Origin: Deltaproteobacteria bacterium | GTDB taxonomy: Bacteria; Myxococcota_A; UBA9160; PR03 | Assembly (NCBI GenBank): GCA_035063765.1 | Contig: JAPSFT010000006.1 | Coordinates: 186,001-250,000 of the forward strand | Direction of reading: 5' to 3' | DNA: 64,000 nucleotides | Shown here: positions 41,987-48,748 of the stretch, one piece after another | How positions within the stretch are numbered: the first letter of the stretch is position 1 | How the letters are laid out: each line of letters begins with the position of its first letter | The notes under the pieces: generated by a model | Databases searched by the model: none | Told to the model about the DNA's origin: nothing | The model's input: only the letters and a program-made list of their open reading frames with translations | Position numbers and translations under genes: made by a program

Positions 41987-43396
41987 TCAGCCGCCGGCGC
42001 GAGCCAGTGGGCCCGCTGGCCGCGGCAGCTCCACCCAGAAGCGCGAGCCCCGGCCCGGCTGGCTCTCCACTCCGAGCTGCCCGCCCTGCGCCTGCACCAG
42101 GTGCTTCACGATGGCGAGGCCGAGCCCCGTGCCGCCGAGCGCGCGCGAGCGGCCCGGGTCCACCCGGTAGAAGCGCTCGAAGATGCGCGGCAGGTCCTTG
42201 CGCGGGATTCCGATGCCGGTGTCGGACACCGTGACGCGCAGGCGCTGATCGGCCCCGGGGCGCACCGACACCTCGATGCTCCCCCCGGCCGGCGTGTACT
42301 TGACGGCGTTGTCGAGCAGGTTCGCGAGCACCTGCTCGACGGCGCCGCGGTCGGCCCAGGCGCGCGGATCGCCCAGGGCGCGTACCTCGGCCGCGAGCGC
42401 GCCGGCGTGCAGGCGGGGTGCGAGGTCGTCGAGCAGCCGGCGTGCCAGCCCGGCCACGTCGACCGGCGCGGGCCGGCTCGGCGCGGCGCCGCCCTCGATC
42501 CGCGAGAGCTCGAGCAGGTCCTCCACGAGCGCACCCAGGCGCTTCGCATTGCCGACGATCGTGTGGACCGCCGGCCGGGCCGCCTCCGGGAGCGCCATGC
42601 CGGAGAGCCGCTCGGCGTAGCCCTGGATCGAGGTGAGCGGTGTCTTCAGCTCGTGCGACGCATTGGCGACGAAGTCGCGCCGGATCGACTCGACCCGACG
42701 CAGATCGGTGACGTCACGGAAGACCGCCACGGCCCCGGGCAGGCCGTCGGGCTGCGTGAAGGGGGCGACCCGGAAGCGCACGCACCGCTCGCCGGCGAGC
42801 CCGAACGCGGCTTCGCGCTCCTGGATCTCGCCCGCGCGGAGCGCGGCGCGCAGCGCGTCCACCACCTCGGCCTGGCGGACGAGCTCTAGGAACGCCCGGC
42901 CCTCCGGCGCGGGCTCGGCGAGGAATGCCCGGTCCGGCGCGGGCTCGTCGCCGGACGACCCGAGGAGCGCACGCAGCTGCGGGTTCGCGAGCAGCACGCG
43001 CTCGGCCCCGTCGACGACGAGCACGGCCTCGTCCATCGCGCCGATCACCGCCTCGAGCCGTGCCCCGCGCGCTTCGGCGCCACGCAGGCGCGTCGCGAGC
43101 ACCGCCGCCATCGCGTTGAGCGACTCCGCGATCGGGCGCAGCTCGCCTCCCCAGGTGCCGGGCAGGCGCGCGTCGAGCCGCCCCTCGCGCTGCGCGGCGG
43201 CGAAGCGGCTCACGGCCAGGGCATGCGCGCCGAGCGCGCGGCGCAGCCCGATGCGGGCGAGCGCCGCACCCAGCAGGCCGGCCGCCGCGGCGGCCGCGAC
43301 GGCTCGCGGCGGCGCGCCAGCAGCCCAGGCGCCCGCGGCGCCTGCCGCGACGACCGCGGCCAGCGCCGCCCGCAGCGTCCATCGGATGCCGGTCAA
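41987..43396 (-). CDS. phoR: Phosphate-type sensor histidine kinase PhoR
   Basis: A 469-residue kinase starting at TTG 43396 with GGGAGG upstream. Two membrane helices occupy about residues 8-50, with no large periplasmic domain between them, as in PhoR. A HAMP-like linker and a PAS domain (about 110-230) follow, then the phosphoacceptor VANASHELKTPLTSIQGYAE with His248 and the ATPase boxes NLLDNAVKYTPAGG, DTGIGIP and GGTGLGLAIVKH. It follows phoB after 27 bases and stands upstream of the Pst genes, so phosphate sensing via PstSCAB-PhoU is the expected role. Confidence 0.93.
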   Translation of the reverse strand: MTGIRWTLRAALAAVVAAGAAGAWAAGAPPRAVAAAAAAGLLGAALARIGLRRALGAHALAVSRFAAAQREGRLDARLPGTWGGELRPIAESLNAMAAVLATRLRGAEARGARLEAVIGAMDEAVLVVDGAERVLLANPQLRALLGSSGDEPAPDRAFLAEPAPEGRAFLELVRQAEVVDALRAALRAGEIQEREAAFGLAGERCVRFRVAPFTQPDGLPGAVAVFRDVTDLRRVESIRRDFVANASHELKTPLTSIQGYAERLSGMALPEAARPAVHTIVGNAKRLGALVEDLLELSRIEGGAAPSRPAPVDVAGLARRLLDDLAPRLHAGALAAEVRALGDPRAWADRGAVEQVLANLLDNAVKYTPAGGSIEVSVRPGADQRLRVTVSDTGIGIPRKDLPRIFERFYRVDPGRSRALGGTGLGLAIVKHLVQAQGGQLGVESQPGRGSRFWVELPRPAGPLARAGG

Positions 43397-43423
43397 GGGG
43401 ACGCGACGCCTCCCGACCCGACG

Positions 43424-44107
43424 TTACTCCGCGAAGCGGTATCCGACACCGCGCACCGTCTCGATCAGGTCCCCGCCCCTGCCGAGCTTCTCGCGCAGCC
43501 GCTTCAGATGGGTGTCGATCGTGCGCATCGTCACCGTGACGTCGGAGCCCCAGACCTCGTCGAGCAGGCGCTCGCGGGTCCGCACCCGGCCGGGCCGACG
43601 CATCAGCGTGGCGAGGAGCTCGAACTCCTTCGCGGTGAGGAGGACCTCCTCGTCGTCCACGAAGCAGCGGTGGCGACCGAGGTCGAGACGAACGGGGCCG
43701 CGCTCGAGCACGTCGCTGCGCTCGCTCGCCGTGCCCGCGCGGCGGCGCAGCAGCGCGCGCACGCGCAGGACGAGCTCGCGGGGGCTGAAGGGCTTCGTGA
43801 CGTAGTCGTCGGCGCCGAGCTCGAAGCCGACGACGCGATCCAGCTCCTCGCCCTTCGCGGTGAGCAGCAGCACCAGCACGTCGGCCAGCTCGCTGCGGCT
43901 GCGGAGCAGGCGGCAGATCTCGGTGCCCGGCAGGTCGGGCAGCATGAGGTCGATCACGGCCAGGTCGGGCGGGGAGCGGTGGAGGGCGTCGATCGCGTCC
44001 CGGGCGGTGGTGGCGGTCGCGACCGCGTAGCCGGCCTCGGCGAGGCTCTGCCGCACCAGCTCGAGGATGTCGGGCTCATCGTCGACGACGAGGATCCGGT
44101 GGGGCAT
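43424..44107 (-). CDS. phoB: Phosphate regulon response regulator PhoB
   Basis: A 227-residue OmpR-family regulator. The receiver domain (about 1-120) has acidic DDEPD and phosphoacceptor Asp53 in AVIDLMLPDLPG, with K105 in VTKPFSPREL. The C-terminal winged helix has LTAKEFELLATLMRRPGRV, LLDEVWGSDVTVTMRTIDTH and the ending VRGVGYRF. The DNA-recognition region is very close to PhoB. It is the first gene of the minus-strand phosphate cluster, which makes PhoB the likely name. No convincing Pho box was found by eye. Confidence 0.93.
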   Translation of the reverse strand: MPHRILVVDDEPDILELVRQSLAEAGYAVATATTARDAIDALHRSPPDLAVIDLMLPDLPGTEICRLLRSRSELADVLVLLLTAKGEELDRVVGFELGADDYVTKPFSPRELVLRVRALLRRRAGTASERSDVLERGPVRLDLGRHRCFVDDEEVLLTAKEFELLATLMRRPGRVRTRERLLDEVWGSDVTVTMRTIDTHLKRLREKLGRGGDLIETVRGVGYRFAE

Positions 44108-44255
44108 CGCCGCCCGAGTCTACGGGCCGGCGCGTCCGGCGCGAGCGGCGCGCGCGCCCCCTCGCCCCTCGCCGGCGCGCGGCGCGGCCCGGGCCCGCCG
44201 CCGCCGGCTTGTCGCTGGCCGGGCCCGGGGTCATACTGCCGCCTCCGCTGGCTAC

Positions 44256-44332
<77 letters not shown>

Positions 44333-44490
44333 TTTCCCGCCTCGAAGGCCATGGCGCTCGAGGTGGGGCAGCGGACCGGCGCCGGGCGGCTCGGATCGCG
44401 CGTGACGTTCGCGCGAGGAGAGCCGCCCGGCGCCGTCGCGCGCCGCCTTCGGCTCGACCGTCCGCCCCGCTCGGGTACGATGGGGAACGC

Positions 44491-44505
44491 CCACCTGGCA
44501 GGTGG
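44491..44505 (+). promoter_or_regulatory. Hairpin overlapping the ribosome-binding site of the DUF151 gene
   Basis: CCACCT (44491-44496) and AGGTGG (44500-44505) pair perfectly around a GGC loop, and AGGTGG is the only Shine-Dalgarno-like sequence before the ATG at 44511. Pairing would hide it, so translation may be dampened or conditional. This is an inference from sequence only. Confidence 0.3.
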
Positions 44506-44510
44506 CCCCG

Positions 44511-45038
44511 ATGGCCTCGCTCCGTCCCCCGCTTTCGCTCGCGCTGCGCATGGCGCCGCTCCTCGCCGCGCTGCTCGCGGGCTGCACCGAGCAGAGCGCC
44601 GATCCGCAGCGCGCGGAGGTCGCCGTCGAGGTCGCCAGCATCGGTGTCGACCCGAACGGCATGCCCGTCGTCCTGCTCGCCGATCGCCTCGGCGCGCGCT
44701 CGCTCCCGATCTGGATCGGCCTCGCCGAGGCTCACTCGATCGCTGCCGAGATGGAGCACCGCCGGCCGCCCCGCCCCAACACCCACGACCTCGCGAAGCG
44801 CCTGATCGACGACCTCGAGGGCGCGCTCGAGCGCGTGGTGGTGACCGATCTGCGCGAGGGGACCTACTACGCCGTGATCTTCCTCTCGACGCGCGGCCGC
44901 CGCATCGAGGTGGACGCACGGCCGAGCGACGCGATCGCCCTGGCGCTGCGCTGCGGCGCGCCGCTGTTCGTGCGCGAGGCCCTGTTCGAGGCGGAAGGCG
45001 CGCGGATCCCGCCCGCCGGCGGCGAGCGGGCGCTCTGA
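44511..45038 (+). CDS. DUF151 (bifunctional nuclease domain) lipoprotein
   Basis: From the ATG at 44511 the product is 175 residues. The N-terminus is a lipoprotein signal: hydrophobic LALRMAPLLAALLAGC with the lipobox LAGC. The mature part is a DUF151 / bifunctional-nuclease domain with MPVVLLADRLGARSLPIWIG, RPNTHDLAKRLIDDL and RRIEVDARPSDAIALALR. DUF151 proteins are usually cytoplasmic, so a membrane-anchored exported form is notable. The family name comes from nuclease activity reported for plant relatives; the activity of bacterial members is unclear. Upstream in-frame GTG 44502 is an alternative start. Confidence 0.82.
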   Translation: MASLRPPLSLALRMAPLLAALLAGCTEQSADPQRAEVAVEVASIGVDPNGMPVVLLADRLGARSLPIWIGLAEAHSIAAEMEHRRPPRPNTHDLAKRLIDDLEGALERVVVTDLREGTYYAVIFLSTRGRRIEVDARPSDAIALALRCGAPLFVREALFEAEGARIPPAGGERAL

Positions 45039-45179
45039 GCCGCCGCACTCCGCTGTGCAGGGAATTGCGGAGCCGCGGCGCGCACGAGCGGGGCCCGGCT
45101 GCCGGCCGCGGCTGCGCAACGTGCGCGCAGACCCGCGCTCTGCCTGCACTTTCCCGTCGTGGAGGCTGCGACGATTTCG

Positions 45180-45208
45180 TTGACAAGGTTCGGCCCTGCT
45201 GTCAGGAT
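45180..45208 (+). promoter_or_regulatory. Candidate promoter of the small acidic protein gene
   Basis: A perfect TTGACA (45180-45185), a 17-base spacer and CAGGAT (45203-45208) resemble a sigma-70 promoter with a weak -10. The start codon of the next gene is 56 bases downstream. It stands in otherwise GC-rich sequence with no other gene. Confidence 0.35.
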
Positions 45209-45263
45209 CGCGCTCCGTTCGAGCCGCTTTCCGGCTCGTCCCCTGCGGAGATCCGGCACACCG

Positions 45264-45533
45264 ATGGACCACACGGAGCTCGCATGGGAGTTCGCGGAGC
45301 TGTTCGCCGAGCTCGAGGTCGAGGAGATCAACGAGGTCCTCGCCAAGAACGTGCCCGTCGGCACGCTCGACTTCTTCCAGAAGTACGGCGAGGACTTCGG
45401 GCGCAGCGCCGGCGTCGACGGCGCGCTCCTGCAGCGGCTGCCCAACCTGCTGCTGATGGGATACCTGATCCGGGTGCTGGAGGAGCGCCTGATCGAGGGT
45501 GAAGGCGAAGACGAGGAAGGCTCCGGCGCATGA
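45264..45533 (+). CDS. Small acidic hypothetical protein
   Basis: An 89-residue protein from ATG 45264 (MDHTELAWEFAELFAELEVE). It is strongly acidic, mostly helical by pattern, and ends GEGEDEEGSGA. A middle region, VPVGTLDFFQKYGEDFGRS, followed by LLQRLPNLLLMGYLIRVLEE suggests two or three amphipathic helices. No family was recognised. An in-frame ATG at 45159 would add a basic 35-residue extension of poor quality, so I prefer 45264. It has its own promoter candidate and converges on the CPBP gene. Confidence 0.6.
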   Translation: MDHTELAWEFAELFAELEVEEINEVLAKNVPVGTLDFFQKYGEDFGRSAGVDGALLQRLPNLLLMGYLIRVLEERLIEGEGEDEEGSGA

Positions 45534-45551
45534 GCCCGGCTCGCGGCTGAG

Positions 45552-45568
45552 CGCGCGCCGGGCGCGCG
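45552..45568. terminator. Hairpin between convergent genes, possible terminator
   Basis: CGCGCGC (45552-45558) and GCGCGCG (45562-45568) pair as a seven-base stem around CGG, in the 79-base gap between the small acidic protein gene (plus) and the CPBP gene (minus). There is no T-run; low-complexity GC sequence makes chance pairing possible. Confidence 0.35.
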
Positions 45569-45612
45569 GCTCGAGCCCGCCGACGGCTGCCCCTGATGCG
45601 CGGCGGCGAGAT

Positions 45613-46185
45613 CTACGGGCCACCCCCCGGCGCGCGACTGCCGGGCCCGTACTGCCGCACCAGCCGGTTCAGGTTGACCCCGTTCACGACGACGTGCGCC
45701 ACGGTCGGCGCGAGCAGGCTGCCCGTGAGCTCGTAGAGCCCGCCGAGCAGGAGCCCCGCCACGGCCGCGAAGACGCTCCAGAGCCAGAGCTCGCGGCGCG
45801 GTACGAAGTGGGCGAGCGCGAACAGGAGGGTCGTGAGCCCGAGCCCCGCGACGGGCTGGAGGGCGCCCCGGAAGAACGCCTCCTCGCCGATCCCGCTCGC
45901 GAGCGCCAGGATCCACGCCTGGCCGGGGCGGAGGGGGCCGACGGCCTCGGCGAGCGCCCGCGCGAGGCGCTCGCCCGCCGCGAAACGACTCGTGAGCCAG
46001 CTCGAGCCCGCCACGAGCGCCGCGCCTGCCGCGAGGCCGAACGCGCCATGGCGCAGCAGGTGGAGCTCGGACTCCGGGCTCGCGAGCCAGAGGCTCCCTC
46101 CCTGCCCGAGGTGCCTCCAGACGAACGCCACCCCCCAGAGCGCGGCGTAGAACGCGAGCCCGAGGCGCAGGAGGCGGATTCTCAA
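45613..46185 (-). CDS. CPBP family intramembrane metalloprotease
   Basis: A membrane protein with about five helices and the CPBP/Abi motifs: GIGEEAFFRGAL (EExxxR), FALAHF (FxxxH) and AHVVVNGVN (HxxxN). These residues bind zinc inside the membrane in Rce1-type proteases. I suggest the TTG at 46185, preceded by GGGGAG, which gives 190 residues starting just before the first helix. The frame stays open to an ATG at 46425, but that extension is low-complexity and would run over the repeat copy at 46234. The substrate is unknown. Confidence 0.8.
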   Translation of the reverse strand: MRIRLLRLGLAFYAALWGVAFVWRHLGQGGSLWLASPESELHLLRHGAFGLAAGAALVAGSSWLTSRFAAGERLARALAEAVGPLRPGQAWILALASGIGEEAFFRGALQPVAGLGLTTLLFALAHFVPRRELWLWSVFAAVAGLLLGGLYELTGSLLAPTVAHVVVNGVNLNRLVRQYGPGSRAPGGGP

Positions 46186-46233
46186 GTCCTCGACTCCCCG
46201 CTCGGCCCGCTCGGCCCTCTCTGCCCCCGCAAA

Positions 46234-46262
46234 GAATCGCCGAATCGCCGGGTCTGTCCCCG
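46234..46262. repeat. Single-arm copy of the palindromic repeat
   Basis: The sequence GAATCGCCGAATCGCCGGG then TCTGTCCCCG repeats the right arm of the element at 20468-20495, with one changed base (GGGTCTG for GGGACTG). The partner arm is missing. It lies in the shared upstream region of the CPBP gene (minus) and greA (plus). Two related copies 26 kb apart support a dispersed element. Confidence 0.6.
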
Positions 46263-46405
46263 TCCGTTGCGCGGGGGCGGGGGTGTGGGTAGCCTGCTTC
46301 CCGGCCCGACGCTCTCCCCCGAGGGCGTCGGTTTCTGCTTCCCGGCTCCTGCCGGGAGTGTATCGGGGCCACCGGCCGGCCCCGAGAGACCCGGAGGTCC
46401 GCGCC

Positions 46406-46903
46406 ATGGCGGATCGCGTGCCCATGACCCCCCGCGGCTACGCCCAGCTCGAGGTCGAGCTGCGGCGCCTCAAGACGGTCGACCGGCTCCAGATCGTGAA
46501 AGAGATCGAGGTCGCGCGCGCCCACGGCGACATCTCGGAGAACGCCGAGTTCGAGGCGGCGAAGGAGCGCCAGGCCCAGATCGAGGGCCGGATCCGCCAG
46601 GTCGAGGACCGGCTCGCGCGCGCCCAGGTGATCGACGCCATCGGCCAGTCGCCCGACGCCGTGCGCTTCGGGGCCACGGTGCTGCTGATGGACGTCGAGA
46701 GCGGCGACGAGATCACCTACACGATCGTCGGCGAGGACGAGTCGGACGTGGCGAACGGGCTGATCTCGGTGACGTCCCCGGTCGGCCGGGCGCTGATGGG
46801 CAAGCCCGTGGACGAGGTGGTGCGCGTCCAGGTTCCGCGCGGAACGCGCGAGTTCGAGATCCGCGAGATCCGCTTCGAGCTGCTGGTGCTCGAATCGGGT
46901 TAG
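46406..46903 (+). CDS. greA: Transcription elongation factor GreA
   Basis: A 165-residue protein from ATG 46406, with GGAGG nine bases upstream. The N-terminal coiled coil contains MTPRGYAQLEVELRRLK and HGDISENAEFEAAKERQ, with the conserved acidic tip (D-x-S-E-N-x-E) that stimulates RNA polymerase transcript cleavage. The C-terminal FKBP-like domain has the GDEITYTIVGEDE and ISVTSPVGRALMGKPVDE motifs. It rescues backtracked polymerase. tRNA-Asn follows directly. Confidence 0.95.
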   Translation: MADRVPMTPRGYAQLEVELRRLKTVDRLQIVKEIEVARAHGDISENAEFEAAKERQAQIEGRIRQVEDRLARAQVIDAIGQSPDAVRFGATVLLMDVESGDEITYTIVGEDESDVANGLISVTSPVGRALMGKPVDEVVRVQVPRGTREFEIREIRFELLVLESG

Positions 46904-46921
46904 GTCTAAGTTCCGGGCCGT

Positions 46922-46996
46922 TCCCCGGTAGCTCAGTGGTAGAGCAATCGGCTGTTAACCGATTGGTCGTAGGTTCGAGTCCTACCCGGGGAGCCA
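46922..46996 (+). tRNA. tRNA-Asn (anticodon GTT)
   Basis: A 75-base cloverleaf with an encoded CCA: acceptor TCCCCGG pairs with CCGGGGA, the D arm is GCTCAGTGGTAGAGC, and the anticodon stem ATCGG/CCGAT encloses CTGTTAA with anticodon GTT. The T arm is GTAGG-TTCGAGT-CCTAC. It follows greA by 18 bases. Confidence 0.97.
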
Positions 46997-47081
46997 GCGC
47001 TCCCTCCCCTTCCGGGCCCTGCCCTCCCGAGTTTCGCCGCCGCCGGGGGGCCGATACGATCCGCCCGCCGCGGAGGGAGCG

Positions 47082-47765
47082 ATGCAAGGACGCCAGGGCA
47101 CCGTGCGGGGGGTGCGACACGGAGGGGGACACGGAAGGGTGCGACGCGGGCTGCGCCTCGCCCCCCTCCTGCTCGTGCTCACCGGGCCGGCCGCGGCGCA
47201 GGAGGCTGCGCCGGCCGCTCGCCCCGCGACGCCCGTGGCCGAGCCCGCCGACGCCGCGGAGCCCGCGCCGCCGCCCGAGCCCGCCTGGGTGCGGGGCGAG
47301 CTCAAGCTGAACTTCCGTGCGACCCCCTCGCCCACCGCGACGGCGATGGGCATCGTCGCGACCGGCGACCAGGTGCTGGTGCTCGAGCGCAAGGGTGCCT
47401 GGGCGAGGATCCGCGTCGCGAGCGGCGAGAGCGGCTGGCTGCCCGAGAGCGCCCTGATGGCGGAGGCGCCGCCCGTCGAGCGGGTGGCGCAGCTCGAGCG
47501 CGAGCTCGCCTCGGTACGCGAGGAGCTCGCGGTGGCGCAGAGCGAGCTCGAGACGCGCGCGCGCCGTGACGAGGAGCTCCAGGCGCGCAGCGAGGAGCGC
47601 GAGCGCCTCTTCGAGCAGCTCGAGGAGGAGAACCGCGACCTGCGCGCCGGCGAGCGCTGGCCCTACCTGATCACCGGCGCGTCGCTTCTCGGCGCCGGGC
47701 TGACCGCGGGCTTCCTGTTGCGCGGCGGCCCTTCGCGCCGCGGCGGCGGTCGCATCCGCTTCTGA
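47082..47765 (+). CDS. SH3 domain protein with coiled coil and C-terminal membrane anchor
   Basis: A 227-residue exported protein. After a basic N-terminus there is a signal peptide (LAPLLLVLTGPAAAQ), a Pro/Ala-rich linker, an SH3b domain (about residues 68-125: LNFRATPSPTATAMGIVATG and SGESGWLPESALM), a coiled coil (about 130-185) and a C-terminal helix ITGASLLGAGLTAGFLL followed by Arg. This order matches the SH3-and-anchor family (YgiM-like). SH3b domains often bind peptidoglycan. Start ATG 47082 with GGAGGGA upstream. Its exact role is unknown. Confidence 0.83.
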   Translation: MQGRQGTVRGVRHGGGHGRVRRGLRLAPLLLVLTGPAAAQEAAPAARPATPVAEPADAAEPAPPPEPAWVRGELKLNFRATPSPTATAMGIVATGDQVLVLERKGAWARIRVASGESGWLPESALMAEAPPVERVAQLERELASVREELAVAQSELETRARRDEELQARSEERERLFEQLEEENRDLRAGERWPYLITGASLLGAGLTAGFLLRGGPSRRGGGRIRF

Positions 47766-47779
47766 GCGGGAGGCTCCCT

Positions 47780-48742
47780 TTGGACGAGGTGTTGCGCATC
47801 GACCCGACGCTCCGCTGCGGCGTCGTGCTGGCGGCCCAGGAGGGCGACGCCGCACGGCGTCAGGCCCGCCGGCTCGAGGCGCTCGGCTTCGACTCGCTCT
47901 GGGTCGGCGACCACGTGGCCTTCCACGTGCCGATCGCGGAGTCGCTGACGACGCTCGCCTTCGCCGCGGGCGCCACCGAGCGCATCCAGCTCGGCACCTC
48001 CGTCTACCTGCTGGCGCTCCGCCATCCCACCCACGCCGCCAAGATCACCGCCACGCTCGACCGCCTCTCGGGCGGGCGCCTCGTGCTCGGCGTCGGGCTC
48101 GGCGGCGAGTTCCCGCCCGAGTGGGAGGCCGTCGGCGTGCCGGTCGCGGAGCGCGCGTCGCGTCTCGAGGAGGGGATCCCGCTCCTGCGGCGGCTGTGGA
48201 GCGAGGAGCGCGTCGTGCACGAGGGCCGGCACTTCCGCTTCGGGCCGGTCACGCTCGCGCCGAAGCCCGCGGCGCAGCGCGCCGATGGCCGTCCCGGCCT
48301 GCCACCGATCTGGATCGGCGGGCGTGCCCCGGCCGCGATGCGCCGGATCGGCCGCCTCGGCGACGGCTACCTCTCCCACATGTGCGCGCCGGAGACCTAT
48401 CGCGAGAACCTGGCCGCGATCGCCGCGAGCGCGCGGGCGGCGGGACGCACCGCGCTGCCCTTCGCCGCCGGCGCCTTCGTGTTCACCTTCCTCGCGGAGC
48501 GCTTCGAGGACGCCCACGAGCAGGCCGCGAAGCTGCTCGGGAGGGTCTACGCCCGCGACTTCCGCGAGGCCGCGCGCAAGTACTGCCTGCTCGGCCGGCC
48601 CGCGGACTGCCTCGAGCAGATGCGCGCCTTCGCAAAGGCCGGCTGCCGGCACTTCGTGCTGGTCCCGCTCTCGGATCCCGAGGCCTTCGCCGAGCGCGTG
48701 GCCGCCGAGATCCTGCCCTCGGTCCCGGCGCTGGCCAGCTAG
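47780..48742 (+). CDS. LLM-class flavin/F420-dependent oxidoreductase
   Basis: A 320-residue luciferase-like monooxygenase-fold enzyme from TTG 47780. LEALGFDSLWVGDHVAF, IQLGTSVYLLALRHPTHAAK, LDRLSGGRLVLGVGLGGEFP and PPIWIGGRAP are the family's signature segments around the cofactor pocket. Many relatives of this subfamily use coenzyme F420, but FMN cannot be excluded and no F420 biosynthesis gene is present here. It sits between the SH3 protein and an ABC exporter. The substrate is unknown. Confidence 0.88.
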   Translation: MDEVLRIDPTLRCGVVLAAQEGDAARRQARRLEALGFDSLWVGDHVAFHVPIAESLTTLAFAAGATERIQLGTSVYLLALRHPTHAAKITATLDRLSGGRLVLGVGLGGEFPPEWEAVGVPVAERASRLEEGIPLLRRLWSEERVVHEGRHFRFGPVTLAPKPAAQRADGRPGLPPIWIGGRAPAAMRRIGRLGDGYLSHMCAPETYRENLAAIAASARAAGRTALPFAAGAFVFTFLAERFEDAHEQAAKLLGRVYARDFREAARKYCLLGRPADCLEQMRAFAKAGCRHFVLVPLSDPEAFAERVAAEILPSVPALAS

Positions 48743-48748
48743 CCGGGG

